Source: Candidatus Eremiobacterota bacterium (GTDB taxonomy: Bacteria; Vulcanimicrobiota; Vulcanimicrobiia; Vulcanimicrobiales; Vulcanimicrobiaceae). From it: 64,000 bases of DNA. The stretch is from the NCBI GenBank assembly GCA_019235885.1, contig JAFAKB010000051.1, positions 1 to 64,000 of the forward strand. The letters are read 5' to 3'. The position numbers were made by a program, and so were the translations under genes. The notes under the pieces are model-generated. The model was not told the DNA's origin and did not search any database. It worked only from the letters and a program-made list of their open reading frames with translations. Positions 8,754 through 19,000 of the stretch are shown here, piece by piece (position 1 is the first letter of the stretch; each line of letters starts with the position of its first letter).

Positions 8754-9538
8754 TCGCGCTCGAGCACCTCGAGTGCGCGTGGCGCAACCCGTTCGAGAGC
8801 GACGCCGCGCGCGCGAACTCCTCGTATCTCGCGCCGCACGACGGCGACTTGCTGCGGCTGCTCGAGACCGCGCCGACGCCGCCGTTCGCGCGCGTCGCGC
8901 ACGCCTCGTTCCGCGCGTTCGTAAACGACGCTCGGTTCTCGTGCCTGGGCGCGAAGGCGGCGATCCACCGCGGCAACTACCGCTTCGGAGCCTACGCGCG
9001 GCTCGACGATCCCGCGGTCACCGAAGGGCTTGCGCGCGACCTGTACGCGTTCGCCGCCGAGCGGAAACGTTTCGAGAGCGAGTTCACCACCTACGTGGCG
9101 GTCTTTCGCGAGCGCGCGCACGACGACGAGCTTGCGTTCGAGCGCGCGCTGTGGTCGCAGCTGCAGCGCCTGCACGACCTCGACGTGCGGTATCATCCGT
9201 GGGATGCGCGGGTCAGCAGCGATCCGGCCGATCCGAGCTTTTCGTTCAGCGTCGCGGGCGCTGCGTTCTTCGTGATCGGGATGCACCCGAACGCGTCGCG
9301 CGCGGCGCGGCGGTTCGCCTGGCCGACGCTCGTTTTCAACGCCCACGAGCAGTTCGAGCGCCTGCGCGCCGACGGGCGCTTCCGTGGCCTGCAGCAACAG
9401 ATCCGCGCGCGCGAGCTGCGGCTCGATGGAACGATCAACCCGAACCTGTCCGACTTCGGCTATCACTCCGAGGCTCGCCAGTATTCCGGCCGGGCCGTCG
9501 AGGCGAACTGGGCGTGTCCGTTCACAGCGAAGCGCTGA
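8750..9538 (+). CDS. YqcI/YcgG family protein (GntA-like heme-dependent N-oxygenase family)
   Basis: A 262-residue soluble protein of the YqcI/YcgG family, recognised by its C-terminal half: the LVFNAHEQFERLRADGRF region, the INPNLSDFGYHSEARQYSG region and the terminal CPF triplet. One family member, GntA, is a heme enzyme that N-hydroxylates the pre-guanitoxin intermediate. By homology this protein may oxidise an amine or guanidino nitrogen, which is inference. The GTG start at 8750 overlaps the previous stop by 4 nt (GTGA). The next gene starts inside its last 25 nt, so both are translationally coupled. Confidence 0.8.
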   Translation: MIALEHLECAWRNPFESDAARANSSYLAPHDGDLLRLLETAPTPPFARVAHASFRAFVNDARFSCLGAKAAIHRGNYRFGAYARLDDPAVTEGLARDLYAFAAERKRFESEFTTYVAVFRERAHDDELAFERALWSQLQRLHDLDVRYHPWDARVSSDPADPSFSFSVAGAAFFVIGMHPNASRAARRFAWPTLVFNAHEQFERLRADGRFRGLQQQIRARELRLDGTINPNLSDFGYHSEARQYSGRAVEANWACPFTAKR

Positions 9539-10128
9539 CCGAGATACCGCCGCGCAGCGGGACGGCGTTCGTCCTGGAGCGCGGCGAGGAGCTGACGATC
9601 GTCGATCCGGACGGCGGACAAGTCGCGGACCTCGTCGCGTTCGTGGCCGGCGACGTGCGCGAGACGCTGAGCAACGGCCGCACCTTCGACTACGAGCGAA
9701 CGCTCGCGCTGGCGGCGGGAAACCGCTTGTGGTCGAACCGCTCGCGCCCGCTGCTGACCATCGTGCGCGACGATGTGGGCACGCACGACTTTCTGCTGAC
9801 GCCGTGCAGCCGCGAAACCTGGCGCATCTGCTACGGTGGCGAGCACGACGACGTTCCCGGCTGCTTCGGTAACCTCGTCACGGCGCTGGCGGCGTTCGGG
9901 ATCGAGCCGGACGCGATCCCCACGACGTTCAACGTCTTCATGCACGTGGCGGTCGGCCCCGGCGGCGCGCTGACGGTGGTTCCGCCGCGCTCGCGCGCCG
10001 GCGACGCGCTCGTCCTGCGGGCCGAAGAGCGCTTGGTGATCGGGCTGACGGCGTGCTCGGCGGCCGCTTCGAACGGCGGCACGTTCAAACCGATCCGCTA
10101 CGGCCGGCTGAAGCCGGCCTCGGAGTAG
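9514..10128 (+). CDS. DUF1989 / urea-carboxylase-associated family protein
   Basis: A 204-residue cytoplasmic protein of the DUF1989 family. Visible hallmarks are GQVADLVAF near the N terminus, the conserved TPCSRETW and GCFGNLVTAL segments, and the PTTFNVFMHVAVGPGGAL block. Characterised relatives are the two subunits of carboxyguanidine deiminase (CgdAB), found with urea or guanidine carboxylase. No carboxylase gene is nearby here. Its place next to a GntA-like protein and an amino-acid decarboxylase suggests work on a guanidino or ureido compound. The GTG start at 9514 is the best candidate and overlaps the previous gene by 25 nt. This is the last gene before the str operon promoter. Confidence 0.82.
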   Translation: MSVHSEALTEIPPRSGTAFVLERGEELTIVDPDGGQVADLVAFVAGDVRETLSNGRTFDYERTLALAAGNRLWSNRSRPLLTIVRDDVGTHDFLLTPCSRETWRICYGGEHDDVPGCFGNLVTALAAFGIEPDAIPTTFNVFMHVAVGPGGALTVVPPRSRAGDALVLRAEERLVIGLTACSAAASNGGTFKPIRYGRLKPASE

Positions 10129-10162
10129 CGCGCGCCTGCTTGGCCGAGGCGGCCGGCGCGCG

Positions 10163-10191
10163 TTGACGCTCTGGGCCCAAGATGGTATGCT
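10163..10191 (+). promoter_or_regulatory. Sigma70-type promoter of the rpsL (str) operon
   Basis: A -35 box TTGACG (10163-10168) and a -10 box TATGCT (10186-10191) are separated by exactly 17 nt. Transcription would start near 10198, leaving a leader of about 55 nt before rpsL. The same -35 sequence appears before rplC, rpsK and the lipoprotein gene at 61248. Confidence 0.8.
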
Positions 10192-10252
10192 TCGGAGGTT
10201 CCGGCCGGACCGCCGTGGTTCGGTCGCTTTCGTGTGCAATCCGGAGAACTGA

Positions 10253-10696
10253 GTGCCGACGATCTCCCAGCTGGTCCGTAAGGGCCGCGAGAAGCAGCAG
10301 AAAAAGGTGAAGACCCCGGCGTTCCGCGTCGTCTCGACCGGACCCAAGCCGGGTCACCCCGACCTGCCCAACCGGACCTTCGAGGTCCCGGGTAATCCGC
10401 AGCGCCGCGGCGTCTGCACTCAGGTCAAGACGATCACCCCGAAGAAGCCGAACTCGGCGCTCCGCAAGGTCGCCCGCGTGCGGCTGACCAACGGCGAAGA
10501 GGTCAAGGCCTACATCCCGGGGATCGGCCACAACCTCCAGGAGCACTCGGTCGTCCTCATCCGCGGCGGCCGCGTCAAAGATCTCCCCGGCGTTCGCTAC
10601 CACATCATCCGCGGAACGCTCGACACCTCCGGTGCGGCGAACCGCAAGCAAGGCCGCTCCAAGTACGGCGCCAAGCGCGGCGCCAAGAAGAAATAA
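10253..10696 (+). CDS. rpsL: 30S ribosomal protein S12
   Basis: S12 lies at the decoding centre. The hallmark [11 protein letters not shown], the HNLQEHSV stretch and [13 protein letters not shown] are intact, including the lysines altered in streptomycin resistance elsewhere, so no resistance change is seen. The protein is 147 residues against about 124 in E. coli. About 21 residues are inserted between residues 24 and 49 (rich in Pro and Gly, including [10 protein letters not shown]), just before the PQRRGVCT motif, and a short basic C-terminal tail is added. GTG start 10253, preceded by a GGAGAA ribosome-binding site. It is the first gene of rpsL-rpsG-fusA-tuf-rpsJ. Confidence 0.98.
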   Translation: MPTISQLVRKGREKQQKKVKTPAFRVVSTGPKPGHPDLPNRTFEVPGNPQRRGVCTQVKTITPKKPNSALRKVARVRLTNGEEVKAYIPGIGHNLQEHSVVLIRGGRVKDLPGVRYHIIRGTLDTSGAANRKQGRSKYGAKRGAKKK

Positions 10697-10710
10697 GGAA
10701 CCGCGTTCTC

Positions 10711-11181
10711 ATGCCGCGTAAGGGCCCCGTCCCGAAACGTCCGATCCTGCCCGATCCGAAGTTCGGCTCGAAAGTTCTCGCGCGCTTCATCAACAAGGTG
10801 ATGCTGCGCGGGAAGAAGTCGGTCGCCGAGCTGATCACGTACGACGCGCTCGAGCTGATCGCGACCCGCACCGGGCGCGAGCCGATGGACGTCTTCAACC
10901 AGGCGCTGGGCAACGCGATGCCGCTGGTCGAAGTCCGTCCCCGCCGCGTCGGCGGTGCGACGTACCAAGTTCCGATGGAAGTCCGTCCCGATCGCCGGCA
11001 GGCGATGGCGATGCGCTGGCTGATCAGCTACGCGCGGCAGCGGCCCGGCAAGTCGATGACCGAGAAGCTCGCCAACGAGCTGATGGACGCGTCGAACAAC
11101 CAGGGCAACTCGATCAAGAAGCGCGAGGACACCCACAAGATGGCGGAGGCGAACAAAGCCTTCGCGCACTACCGCTGGTAG
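10711..11181 (+). CDS. rpsG: 30S ribosomal protein S7
   Basis: S7 organises the 3' domain of 16S rRNA and contacts tRNA in the exit site. At 156 residues it has the standard length. It opens with [10 protein letters not shown], and the beta-hairpin region [15 protein letters not shown] and the C-terminal helix NKAFAHYRW are typical. ATG start with AAGGAA upstream, 14 nt after rpsL. In many bacteria S7 represses its own operon by binding the str mRNA; the 14-nt rpsL-rpsG gap here is too short for the E. coli-type site. Confidence 0.98.
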   Translation: MPRKGPVPKRPILPDPKFGSKVLARFINKVMLRGKKSVAELITYDALELIATRTGREPMDVFNQALGNAMPLVEVRPRRVGGATYQVPMEVRPDRRQAMAMRWLISYARQRPGKSMTEKLANELMDASNNQGNSIKKREDTHKMAEANKAFAHYRW

Positions 11182-11205
11182 CGGAACCCCTTTCCCTGTA
11201 GCACC

Positions 11206-13317
11206 ATGCCTCTCAAACGCGAATATCCGCTCGACCGCACCCGAAACATCGGGATCGCTGCACACATCGACGCCGGCAAGACCACGGCGACCGAGCGGAT
11301 TCTCTTTTACACCGGCCGCACGCACAAGATCGGCGAGGTCCACGACGGCGCCGCGACGATGGACTGGATGGTCCAGGAGCAGGAGCGCGGGATCACGATC
11401 ACGTCGGCCGCGACCGCTTGCACCTGGCGCAATACGCGCATCAACATTATCGATACGCCAGGCCACGTGGACTTCACGGTCGAGGTCGAGCGCTCGCTGC
11501 GCGTCCTCGACGGCCTGGTCGCGCTGTTCGACTCGGTCGCCGCGGTGCAGCCGCAGTCCGAGACGGTGTGGCGCCAGGCGAACAAGTATGCCGTCCCGCG
11601 CATCATCTTCGTCAACAAGATGGACCGCATGGGCGCGGACTTCTTCAACTGCGTCCGCCAGATTCGCACGCGCCTCGGCGCGCCGGCGACGCCGATCCAA
11701 GTTCCGATCGGCGCCGAGAACGAGTTTGCGGGCGTCGTCGACCTGTTCAACATGAAGAAGATCGTCTACACCGACGATCTCGGTTCGACGATGGCGCAGG
11801 AGCCCGTCACCGAAGCGGACGGAGAGCTCTACACGACCGCGCAGGAGTGGCGCCAGGCGCTGATCGAGGCGATCGCCGAGCAGGACGACGAGCTGCTCGA
11901 GATGTTCTTCGCCGAACAAGAGATCCCGGTGGAGCGCCTGCACAAGGCGTTGCGCGCCGCGACGATCCAGGGCAAGGTGCTGCCGATGCTCTGCGGCTCG
12001 GCGTTCAAGAACAAAGGCGTGCAGCCGCTGCTCGACGCCGTGGTCGACTTTCTGCCCTCGCCGCTCGACGCCAAGCCGATCACCGGCAAGGACCCGCAGC
12101 ACGAGGACTCGGAGATCACGCGCAAGCCGAGCGACGACGAGTACTTCTCGGCGCTGGCGTTCAAGATCGCGACCGACCCGTACGGCAACCTGACGTACTT
12201 CCGGGTCTATTCCGGCGTGCTCGAAAAGGGCTCGTACGTCTACAACGCGCGCAGCGGCCGCAAGGAGCGCATCGGGCGCATCCTGCGCATGCACGCGAAC
12301 CATCGCGAGGACATCGACGCGATCGGCGCCGGCGACATCGCAGCGGCGGTCGGGCTCTCCGACACGCGCACCGGCGACACGCTGTGCGACGAGAAGCACC
12401 CGATCCTGCTGGAGTCGATCACCTTCCCGGAGCCGGTGATCCACCAGGCGATCGAGCCGAAGACGAAGGGCGACCAGGACAAGATGGGCGTCGCGCTCTC
12501 GCGCCTCGCTCAGGAAGATCCCACCTTCCGCATGCGCACCGACGAGGAGACGCAGCAGACGATCATCGGCGGGATGGGCGAGCTCCATCTCGAGATCATC
12601 ATCGACCGCTTGAAGCGGGAGTTCAAAGTCGAGGCGAACGTCGGCAAACCGCAGGTCGCGTACAAAGAAGCGATCACGAGGAAGGTCGAGAAACAGGGCA
12701 AGTTCGTCCGGCAGACCGGCGGCAAAGGCCAGTACGGTGACGTGTGGCTGCGCCTGGAGCCGGGCGAGCCGAACACGGGCTATCAGTTCGTGTGGGGCAT
12801 CGTCGGCGGCGTGATCCCGAAAGAGTTCCAGAAGCCGGTTCAGGAAGGGATCCGCGAGGCCGCCGAGTCCGGAGTGCTGGCGGGCTACCCGGTCCTCGAC
12901 TTCAAGGCGACGGTCTTCGACGGCTCGTTCCACGACGTGGACTCCAGCGAGATGGCGTTCAAGATCGCCGGCTCGATGGCGTTCAAGGAAGCGAACCGCG
13001 CGGCGGGGCCGATCCTGCTCGAGCCGATCATGGGCGTCGAGGTGACCGCGCCGCGCGACTACATGGGCGCGGTCAACGGCGACCTCAACCGCCGCCGCGG
13101 CCAGATCCAGTCGCAGGACGAGGCGATCGGCGGCGCGGTCGTCATCAAGGCGAACGTTCCGCTCAGCGAGATGTTCGGCTACGCGACCGACCTGCGCAGC
13201 GCGACGCAAGGGCGCGCGACGTACACCATGGAGTTCTCGCACTACGAGAAGGCGCCGAAGTCCGTCGAGGAAGAGATCGTCGCCAAGGCTCAAGGAAAAA
13301 AACTCGCGACCGCTTAG
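11206..13317 (+). CDS. fusA: Elongation factor G
   Basis: EF-G is the GTPase that moves tRNA and mRNA through the ribosome. The protein is 703 residues, full length. GTP-binding motifs are [10 protein letters not shown] (P-loop), the [10 protein letters not shown] switch 1 region, DTPGHVD and NKMD. Domains II-V follow, with the domain IV loop region [16 protein letters not shown] and the C-terminal [19 protein letters not shown]. One fusA gene only is seen. It lies 24 nt after rpsG. Confidence 0.98.
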   Translation: MPLKREYPLDRTRNIGIAAHIDAGKTTATERILFYTGRTHKIGEVHDGAATMDWMVQEQERGITITSAATACTWRNTRINIIDTPGHVDFTVEVERSLRVLDGLVALFDSVAAVQPQSETVWRQANKYAVPRIIFVNKMDRMGADFFNCVRQIRTRLGAPATPIQVPIGAENEFAGVVDLFNMKKIVYTDDLGSTMAQEPVTEADGELYTTAQEWRQALIEAIAEQDDELLEMFFAEQEIPVERLHKALRAATIQGKVLPMLCGSAFKNKGVQPLLDAVVDFLPSPLDAKPITGKDPQHEDSEITRKPSDDEYFSALAFKIATDPYGNLTYFRVYSGVLEKGSYVYNARSGRKERIGRILRMHANHREDIDAIGAGDIAAAVGLSDTRTGDTLCDEKHPILLESITFPEPVIHQAIEPKTKGDQDKMGVALSRLAQEDPTFRMRTDEETQQTIIGGMGELHLEIIIDRLKREFKVEANVGKPQVAYKEAITRKVEKQGKFVRQTGGKGQYGDVWLRLEPGEPNTGYQFVWGIVGGVIPKEFQKPVQEGIREAAESGVLAGYPVLDFKATVFDGSFHDVDSSEMAFKIAGSMAFKEANRAAGPILLEPIMGVEVTAPRDYMGAVNGDLNRRRGQIQSQDEAIGGAVVIKANVPLSEMFGYATDLRSATQGRATYTMEFSHYEKAPKSVEEEIVAKAQGKKLATA

Positions 13318-13466
13318 GGGATGACGAAGACGAGGACGGCGACGACAAGGACAAGCCGCCTCGCCGGAAACGCTAGAGCCCGACAGCGGGCGGCTAGCGC
13401 GCACACGACCCACAGGCACTTCACCTCCGCGCACATCACAAAAAAAGGACAGTAAAAAAGGGCATC

Positions 13467-14669
<1,203 letters not shown>

Positions 14670-14674
14670 CGACG

Positions 14675-14983
14675 ATGTCGAAGCAGAAGATTCGTATCAG
14701 GCTCAAGGCGTACGATCACCGCGTGCTCGATCAGTCGGCCGAGCGCATCGTCGACACGGCGAAGCGCACGGGCGCGTTCGTCAGCGGTCCGGTGCCGCTC
14801 CCCACGGAGATCAACCGGTTCTGCGTCAACCGGTCCCCGCACGTCGACAAGAAGTCGCGCGAGCACTTCGAGATGCGCACCCACAAGCGCCTCATCGACA
14901 TTCTGCAGGCCTCGCCGAAGACGATGGACGCGCTGATGCACCTCGACTTGCCGGCGGGCGTGGACATCGAACTGAAGGCGTGA
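14675..14983 (+). CDS. rpsJ: 30S ribosomal protein S10
   Basis: S10 is a 30S head protein that also serves as NusE in transcription antitermination. The protein is 102 residues, normal length, with [17 protein letters not shown] and the C-terminal [14 protein letters not shown]. It starts 5 nt after tuf. In most genomes rplC follows directly; here the run ends with a terminator at 15039 and the S10-type unit restarts 5 kb downstream. Confidence 0.98.
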   Translation: MSKQKIRIRLKAYDHRVLDQSAERIVDTAKRTGAFVSGPVPLPTEINRFCVNRSPHVDKKSREHFEMRTHKRLIDILQASPKTMDALMHLDLPAGVDIELKA

Positions 14984-14994
14984 GCCGGCCCCGT

Positions 14995-15017
14995 CACCCT
15001 GAGCCTGTCGAAGGGTG
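14995..15017. repeat. Dispersed TCGAC-type palindromic repeat, copy 1
   Basis: Contains CCTGAGCCTGTCGAAGGG, the reverse orientation of a short element found five times in this window. Its ends CACCCT and AGGGTG pair, so the RNA can fold into a hairpin. It lies directly after the rpsJ stop. Confidence 0.75.
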
Positions 15018-15038
15018 AGCGACAATCCCGAACGGACG

Positions 15039-15070
15039 GACCCCGGCCCCCAACGGCCGGGGTCTTTCTT
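15039..15070 (+). terminator. Rho-independent terminator after rpsJ
   Basis: The arms GACCCCGGCC (15039-15048) and GGCCGGGGTC (15055-15064) form a perfect 10-bp GC stem with a 6-nt loop, followed by TTTCTT. It closes the rpsL-rpsJ transcription unit. Confidence 0.88.
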
Positions 15071-15119
15071 CGCCGCGGTCCTTCGGTAGGGTTTCCGGCC
15101 GGGCGTCGAACCAGCCGGG

Positions 15120-15545
15120 ATGCCGACGCCGATCGACGTCACGTACGAGCGGACATTCAGCGGGACGACGCGCCGGATCTTCGAGCTGCTCAGCGACATG
15201 GGGACCTCGCAGGACCGGGTGTGGCCGTTCGCCTCGCAGCCGTTCATGCGCAGCCCGGGCCCGCTGACGCCCGGGACGACGGAGGAGTGGCACCTCGGAC
15301 TGCACTCCGTGCTCGAAGACGTCCAGCCCGAGAAGCAGATCGTCTGGCGGATCGACACTGAGGGAGTCGACGGGACCCACACGTTCTCGCTGGAGGCCGA
15401 CGGCCGCCGCGTCACCGTGCGCCACCGGCTCACGGCGACGCTCGACGACGTGCAGGGCCGCCTGCTCTGGCGCCGTCTCGAGGAGCAGCACGAGCGCGCC
15501 ATCGAGGGACTTTTCGACAAGCTGGCACGCGTCCTGAAACGCTAG
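15120..15545 (+). CDS. SRPBCC (START-like) family protein
   Basis: A 141-residue soluble protein. The opening [22 protein letters not shown], the central [15 protein letters not shown] and the final amphipathic helix [20 protein letters not shown] fit the helix-grip fold that binds hydrophobic ligands (polyketide cyclase/dehydrase group). No catalytic residues can be named. It stands in the segment that separates rpsJ from rplC. A TAGGGT box lies upstream but no firm promoter pair was found. Confidence 0.7.
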   Translation: MPTPIDVTYERTFSGTTRRIFELLSDMGTSQDRVWPFASQPFMRSPGPLTPGTTEEWHLGLHSVLEDVQPEKQIVWRIDTEGVDGTHTFSLEADGRRVTVRHRLTATLDDVQGRLLWRRLEEQHERAIEGLFDKLARVLKR

Positions 15546-15570
15546 CGGTCGTGGTACGGTCCGAAACGGC

Positions 15571-16557
15571 ATGAAGCTGCGCAGACTCGGTCGCGGCGGT
15601 CCCTTGGTCAGCGAGGTGGGCCTAGGCTGCATGGGGATGTCCGAGTTCTACGGCCGGCCCGACGATGCGGAGTCGATTCGGACGATTCAGCGCGCGCTCC
15701 AGCTGGGCATCACCTTCCTCGACACCGCCGACATGTACGGTGCGGGCCGCAACGAGGAGCTCGTCGGCCGCGCGATCGCCGGGCGCCGCGAGCAGGTTTT
15801 TCTGGCGACGAAGTTCGGGATCGTGCGCGATCCGAACGATCCGTCCCGGCGCGGGATCAGCGGGAAGCCCGCCTACGTGCGCGCTGCCTGCGAAGCGTCG
15901 TTGCGCCGGCTCGGCGTCGACTACGTCGACCTGTACTATCAGCACCGCGTCGATGCGGAGACGGCAATAGAAGAGACCGTGGGCGCGATGCACGAGCTCG
16001 TGCGCGAAGGCAAGGTGCGGTATCTGGGTCTCTCGGAAGCAGCGCCGCCGAACATTCGCAAGGCAGCCGCGACCGCGCCGATCCACGCGCTGCAGAGCGA
16101 GTACTCGCTGTTCAGCCGCGACCCGGAAGCGAACGGGGTGTTCGAGACGGTTCGCGAGCTCGGGATCGGCTTCGTCCCGTACAGCCCGCTCGGCCGCGGA
16201 ATCCTCACCGCGAAGATCACCGGTGTCGACGAGCTTCCGGCGGACGATTTCCGCCGCTCCAACCCGCGCTACGCGAACCAGAACTTCGACCGCAACGCCG
16301 CGCTGGTGAAGCGGCTGGAAGAGCTCGCGTCCGAGATCGGCGTCACGCCGGCCCAGCTGGCGCTGGCGTGGGTGCTCGCGCAAGGCGAGGAGATCGTTCC
16401 GATCCCGGGCACCAAGCGCGTGAGCTATCTCGAAGAGAACGCCGCTGCCGCGGAGGTCCGTCTTACGCCGCCGCAGCTCGCGCGCATCGAAGCGATCGTG
16501 CCCCGCGGCGCAGCGGCCGGCGACCGGACGGCGGACATGCGCTTCGTGAACCGTTAG
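15571..16557 (+). CDS. Aldo/keto reductase
   Basis: A 328-residue NADPH-dependent oxidoreductase of the AKR superfamily, close to the YghZ/AKR13-like group. The catalytic tetrad is visible: Asp and Tyr in [15 protein letters not shown], Lys in FLATKFG and His in DLYYQHRVD. The cofactor-binding end is [16 protein letters not shown]. Length is typical. A TACGGT box ends 10 nt before the ATG and no Shine-Dalgarno is present, hinting at a leaderless start. It converges on the acyl-CoA dehydrogenase gene. The substrate is unknown. Confidence 0.92.
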   Translation: MKLRRLGRGGPLVSEVGLGCMGMSEFYGRPDDAESIRTIQRALQLGITFLDTADMYGAGRNEELVGRAIAGRREQVFLATKFGIVRDPNDPSRRGISGKPAYVRAACEASLRRLGVDYVDLYYQHRVDAETAIEETVGAMHELVREGKVRYLGLSEAAPPNIRKAAATAPIHALQSEYSLFSRDPEANGVFETVRELGIGFVPYSPLGRGILTAKITGVDELPADDFRRSNPRYANQNFDRNAALVKRLEELASEIGVTPAQLALAWVLAQGEEIVPIPGTKRVSYLEENAAAAEVRLTPPQLARIEAIVPRGAAAGDRTADMRFVNR

Positions 16558-16571
16558 CCGAAGCGCGGGCG

Positions 16572-17795
16572 TCAGCCGAACGCGTTCTCGCCGGTGAGCG
16601 CTTGGCCCAGGATCAGCGTGTGGATCTCGCTGGTGCCCTCGTAGGTCAGCACGCTCTCCAAGTTGTTCATGTGGCGGATCACCGGGTATTCGAGCGTGAT
16701 CCCGCTCGCGCCGAGGATCGTGCGCGCTTCGCGGCAGACCGCGAGCGCTTCGCGGACGTTGTTGAGCTTGCCGAACGAGACGTGCGCGGGGTGCGCCTTG
16801 CCCTGATCCTTCAGCCGGCCGACGTGCAGCGCGACCAGCAGGCCTTTGTTGATCTCGAGCATCATGTCGACCAGCTTTTTCTGCGTGAGCTGGAACGCGC
16901 CGATGTGCTTGCCGAACTGCACCCGCGTCTTGGCGTACTCGAGCGCGCTCTCGTAGCACGCGCGCGCCGCGCCGAGCGCGCCCCACACGATCCCGTAGCG
17001 CGCTTCGTTCAGGCACGAGAGCGGTCCGCGCAATCCTGAGACGTTCGGCAAGATCGCGTCCGCCGGAACGCGACAGTCCTCGAAGACAAGCTCCGAAGTC
17101 ACCGACGCGCGCAAGGAGAGCTTTTTTTCGATGTTGCGCGTCGAAAAGCCCTGCGTGCCTTTCGGTACGATGAAGCCGCGTATCGAGCCGCTGCGGTGCC
17201 CGTCCTGCGGGTCGAGCCGCGCCCACACGATCGCAAGGTCGGCCATGCCGCCGTTGGTGATCCACGCTTTCGTCCCGTTCAAGACGTAGTCGGAACCGTC
17301 GCGCCGTGCGACCGTCCGCATTCCGGCCGGATCGCTGCCGAAATCCCATTCCGTCAGTCCGAAGCAGCCGATCGCCTCACCGGCCGCCATTCGCGGCAGC
17401 CACGCCTCTTTCTGTTCTTCCGAGCCGTGCGCCCAGATCGCGTACATCGCCAGCGAGCCTTGCACGGAGACGAACGAGCGAAATCCGGAGTCGCCCGCTT
17501 CGAGTTCGAGGCACGCGAGCCCGTAGGCGACCGCGCTCGTCCCCGCGCAGCCATAGCCGTGCAGATGCATCCCGAGCAGGCCGAGATCGCCGATCTCCTT
17601 CGCCATTGCTTTCGGAAACGTGTGGTCTTCGAACCATTCCGCGATGTTCGGCAGCACGCGGTCGCGCACGAACGCGCGGACGGTGTCGCGGATGAGCCGC
17701 TCGTCGTCGTTCAGCAGCGCGTCGATCCCGAGAAAGTCGGTCGGCGAGGGCGCCGGCGGCGCGGCGCGGTGCATGTCGGTGCTCGCGGTCGTCAT
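16572..17795 (-). CDS. Acyl-CoA dehydrogenase, glutaryl-CoA dehydrogenase-like
   Basis: A 407-residue flavoenzyme of the acyl-CoA dehydrogenase family. The FAD and substrate motifs CFGLTEWDFGSDPAGM and KAWITNGG are clear, as is the C-terminal ARTILGASGITLEYP. The catalytic Glu lies in SVLTYEGTSEIH, the position used by glutaryl-CoA dehydrogenase, which oxidises and decarboxylates glutaryl-CoA in lysine and tryptophan breakdown. The ATG at 17795 fits the family; an upstream extension is Arg-rich and unlikely. No electron-transfer flavoprotein genes are nearby. Confidence 0.88.
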   Translation of the reverse strand: MTTASTDMHRAAPPAPSPTDFLGIDALLNDDERLIRDTVRAFVRDRVLPNIAEWFEDHTFPKAMAKEIGDLGLLGMHLHGYGCAGTSAVAYGLACLELEAGDSGFRSFVSVQGSLAMYAIWAHGSEEQKEAWLPRMAAGEAIGCFGLTEWDFGSDPAGMRTVARRDGSDYVLNGTKAWITNGGMADLAIVWARLDPQDGHRSGSIRGFIVPKGTQGFSTRNIEKKLSLRASVTSELVFEDCRVPADAILPNVSGLRGPLSCLNEARYGIVWGALGAARACYESALEYAKTRVQFGKHIGAFQLTQKKLVDMMLEINKGLLVALHVGRLKDQGKAHPAHVSFGKLNNVREALAVCREARTILGASGITLEYPVIRHMNNLESVLTYEGTSEIHTLILGQALTGENAFG

Positions 17796-17893
17796 CCCGC
17801 GCAGGTTCGGGAGCCGCCGCGGGCGCTCCCCGGCACGGTCGTCGGATGAGGTACTGGTCCGAGGACGAAATCGGCCGGCTTTCATCGCGGGCC

Positions 17894-17923
17894 TTGTTGT
17901 CGCGCCGAGACGCGTGATAGGTT
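17894..17923 (+). promoter_or_regulatory. Probable promoter of first Uma2 gene (leaderless)
   Basis: TTGTTG (17894-17899) and TAGGTT (17918-17923) are 18 nt apart, and the ATG follows 9 nt later, so the mRNA would start at or just before the start codon. The same arrangement is conserved before the second Uma2 gene. Confidence 0.5.
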
Positions 17924-17932
17924 CGGCGTGAG

Positions 17933-18484
17933 ATGGTCGAGACAAAGATCCCGCGCTGGTTGGCGGCATTGGACGAAAACAAGCCGTACATCGAAGTCCT
18001 GGACGGCGAACGGGTGCCCGACGTGAGCCCGAAGAAGGCGCACGGCCTGCTGGCCGTCGCCATCGGGGCGAGCATGCGGCCCTGGGCGCGCGGGCGGGGC
18101 GGCGTTGGGGCGGAGATAAGGTATTACTTTTTGCGTCCCGACGGGCGTTGGTCTTCGCTGCTCCCCGACGTGTCGTTCATGTCGTACGCACGTCATCCGC
18201 TGGAGGGTGATGACCCGCAACGGCCGCGAGTCGCGCCGGACATTGCCGTGGAGATCGTGTCGCCCGGCGATCGCCCGTCGACGATTCAGCGCAAGGTCAC
18301 GACATATTTGGAGTACGGATCGACGGTCGTTCTCGTTCTGTACGCCGAGCCCCGCCGCGTCGCGATCCACCGTGCTGGCGGCTCGGTCGAAGAGCGCGAC
18401 GCACGCGGAACGTGGCTCCTCGAACCGTACGACCTTGCGCTGGACTGGGAAGATATTTTCTATGAGATCGACCTGAACCGTTAA
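17933..18484 (+). CDS. Uma2 family (DUF820) restriction-like nuclease, copy 1
   Basis: A 183-residue protein of the PD-(D/E)XK nuclease-fold Uma2/DUF820 family. The active-site pattern is seen as [21 protein letters not shown] (Asp and Glu) and a following [10 protein letters not shown] with Lys. The family is very widespread in cyanobacteria and some other phyla; its cellular role is not settled. It is clearly paralogous to the gene at 19001, with a nearly identical N terminus ([25 protein letters not shown]) and the same upstream region. Confidence 0.85.
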   Translation: MVETKIPRWLAALDENKPYIEVLDGERVPDVSPKKAHGLLAVAIGASMRPWARGRGGVGAEIRYYFLRPDGRWSSLLPDVSFMSYARHPLEGDDPQRPRVAPDIAVEIVSPGDRPSTIQRKVTTYLEYGSTVVLVLYAEPRRVAIHRAGGSVEERDARGTWLLEPYDLALDWEDIFYEIDLNR

Positions 18485-18895
18485 GCGCCACGACCCGCGG
18501 TGAGTTCTCTCCGGTACGCGGCTTCGGTCCGTTCGTCGAAGCAGCAGAAGATCACGCGCTTCGGGCCCGCGTGCTCGCGCAGAAACTCGCGCACCGCCGC
18601 CACCGCGACCGACGTCGCGGCGTCGAGCGGATAACCGTACACGCCGGTGCTGATCGCGGGAAACGCGACGGAACGCGCCCCGAGCGCATGGCGGTACGCA
18701 CTTGCGAGCAGCTGCGGCTCGCCAGGTTCCCGCCTTGCCACACCGGTCCGACCGCGTGGATCACGTGCTTCGCCTTGAGCCGGAATCCCGGCGTCACGCG
18801 CACTTCGCCGGTCGGACAGCCGCCGATCGTGCGGCACGCTGCAAGCAGCTCCGGCCCCGCCGCGTTCCTCGTCCATGCGTTTTCTCATCGCGTCA
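18481..18895 (-). pseudogene. Macro-domain (ADP-ribose-binding) protein remnant
   Basis: Two frames together rebuild a macro domain. One gives [20 protein letters not shown] and then [15 protein letters not shown]; the other continues with [18 protein letters not shown], the [11 protein letters not shown] loop and the end [19 protein letters not shown]. The break lies near 18720-18730 and needs a one-base shift. The start, with the usual VDAIVNAAN-GGGGV loop, is lost; the frame is closed by a TGA near 18893. So the gene is decayed, not merely mis-started. It lies between the two Uma2 copies on the opposite strand. A sequencing error could explain the shift but not the missing start. Confidence 0.65.
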
Positions 18896-18961
18896 ACCGC
18901 ATTGGGCCGGTGCTCATCGTAGCATAACAGGCCCTTAGCGGCCGGTTTTCCACCACGGGCC

Positions 18962-18991
18962 TTGCCGTTGCGCCAGGACGCGTGATAGGTT
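18962..18991 (+). promoter_or_regulatory. Probable promoter of second Uma2 gene (leaderless)
   Basis: TTGCCG (18962-18967) and TAGGTT (18986-18991), 18 nt apart, with the ATG 9 nt further. It is duplicated from the region before 17933: a block covering about 45 nt upstream of each start is nearly the same. Confidence 0.5.
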
Positions 18992-19000
18992 CGGCGTGAG

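Noticed and set aside
10597-13434. Open frame of 945 codons antisense to rpsL, rpsG and fusA
   Set aside because: Arg- and Asp-rich composition and exact mirroring of strongly conserved genes show it is a GC-bias shadow. The same holds for the long antisense frames at 368-2020, 3778-5445, 21560-23209 and 54345-55553.
13321-13455. 44-codon basic frame between fusA and tuf
   Set aside because: It has no clear ribosome-binding site other than the end of fusA, is Thr/Arg/His-rich like random GC-rich sequence, and has no coupling to tuf.
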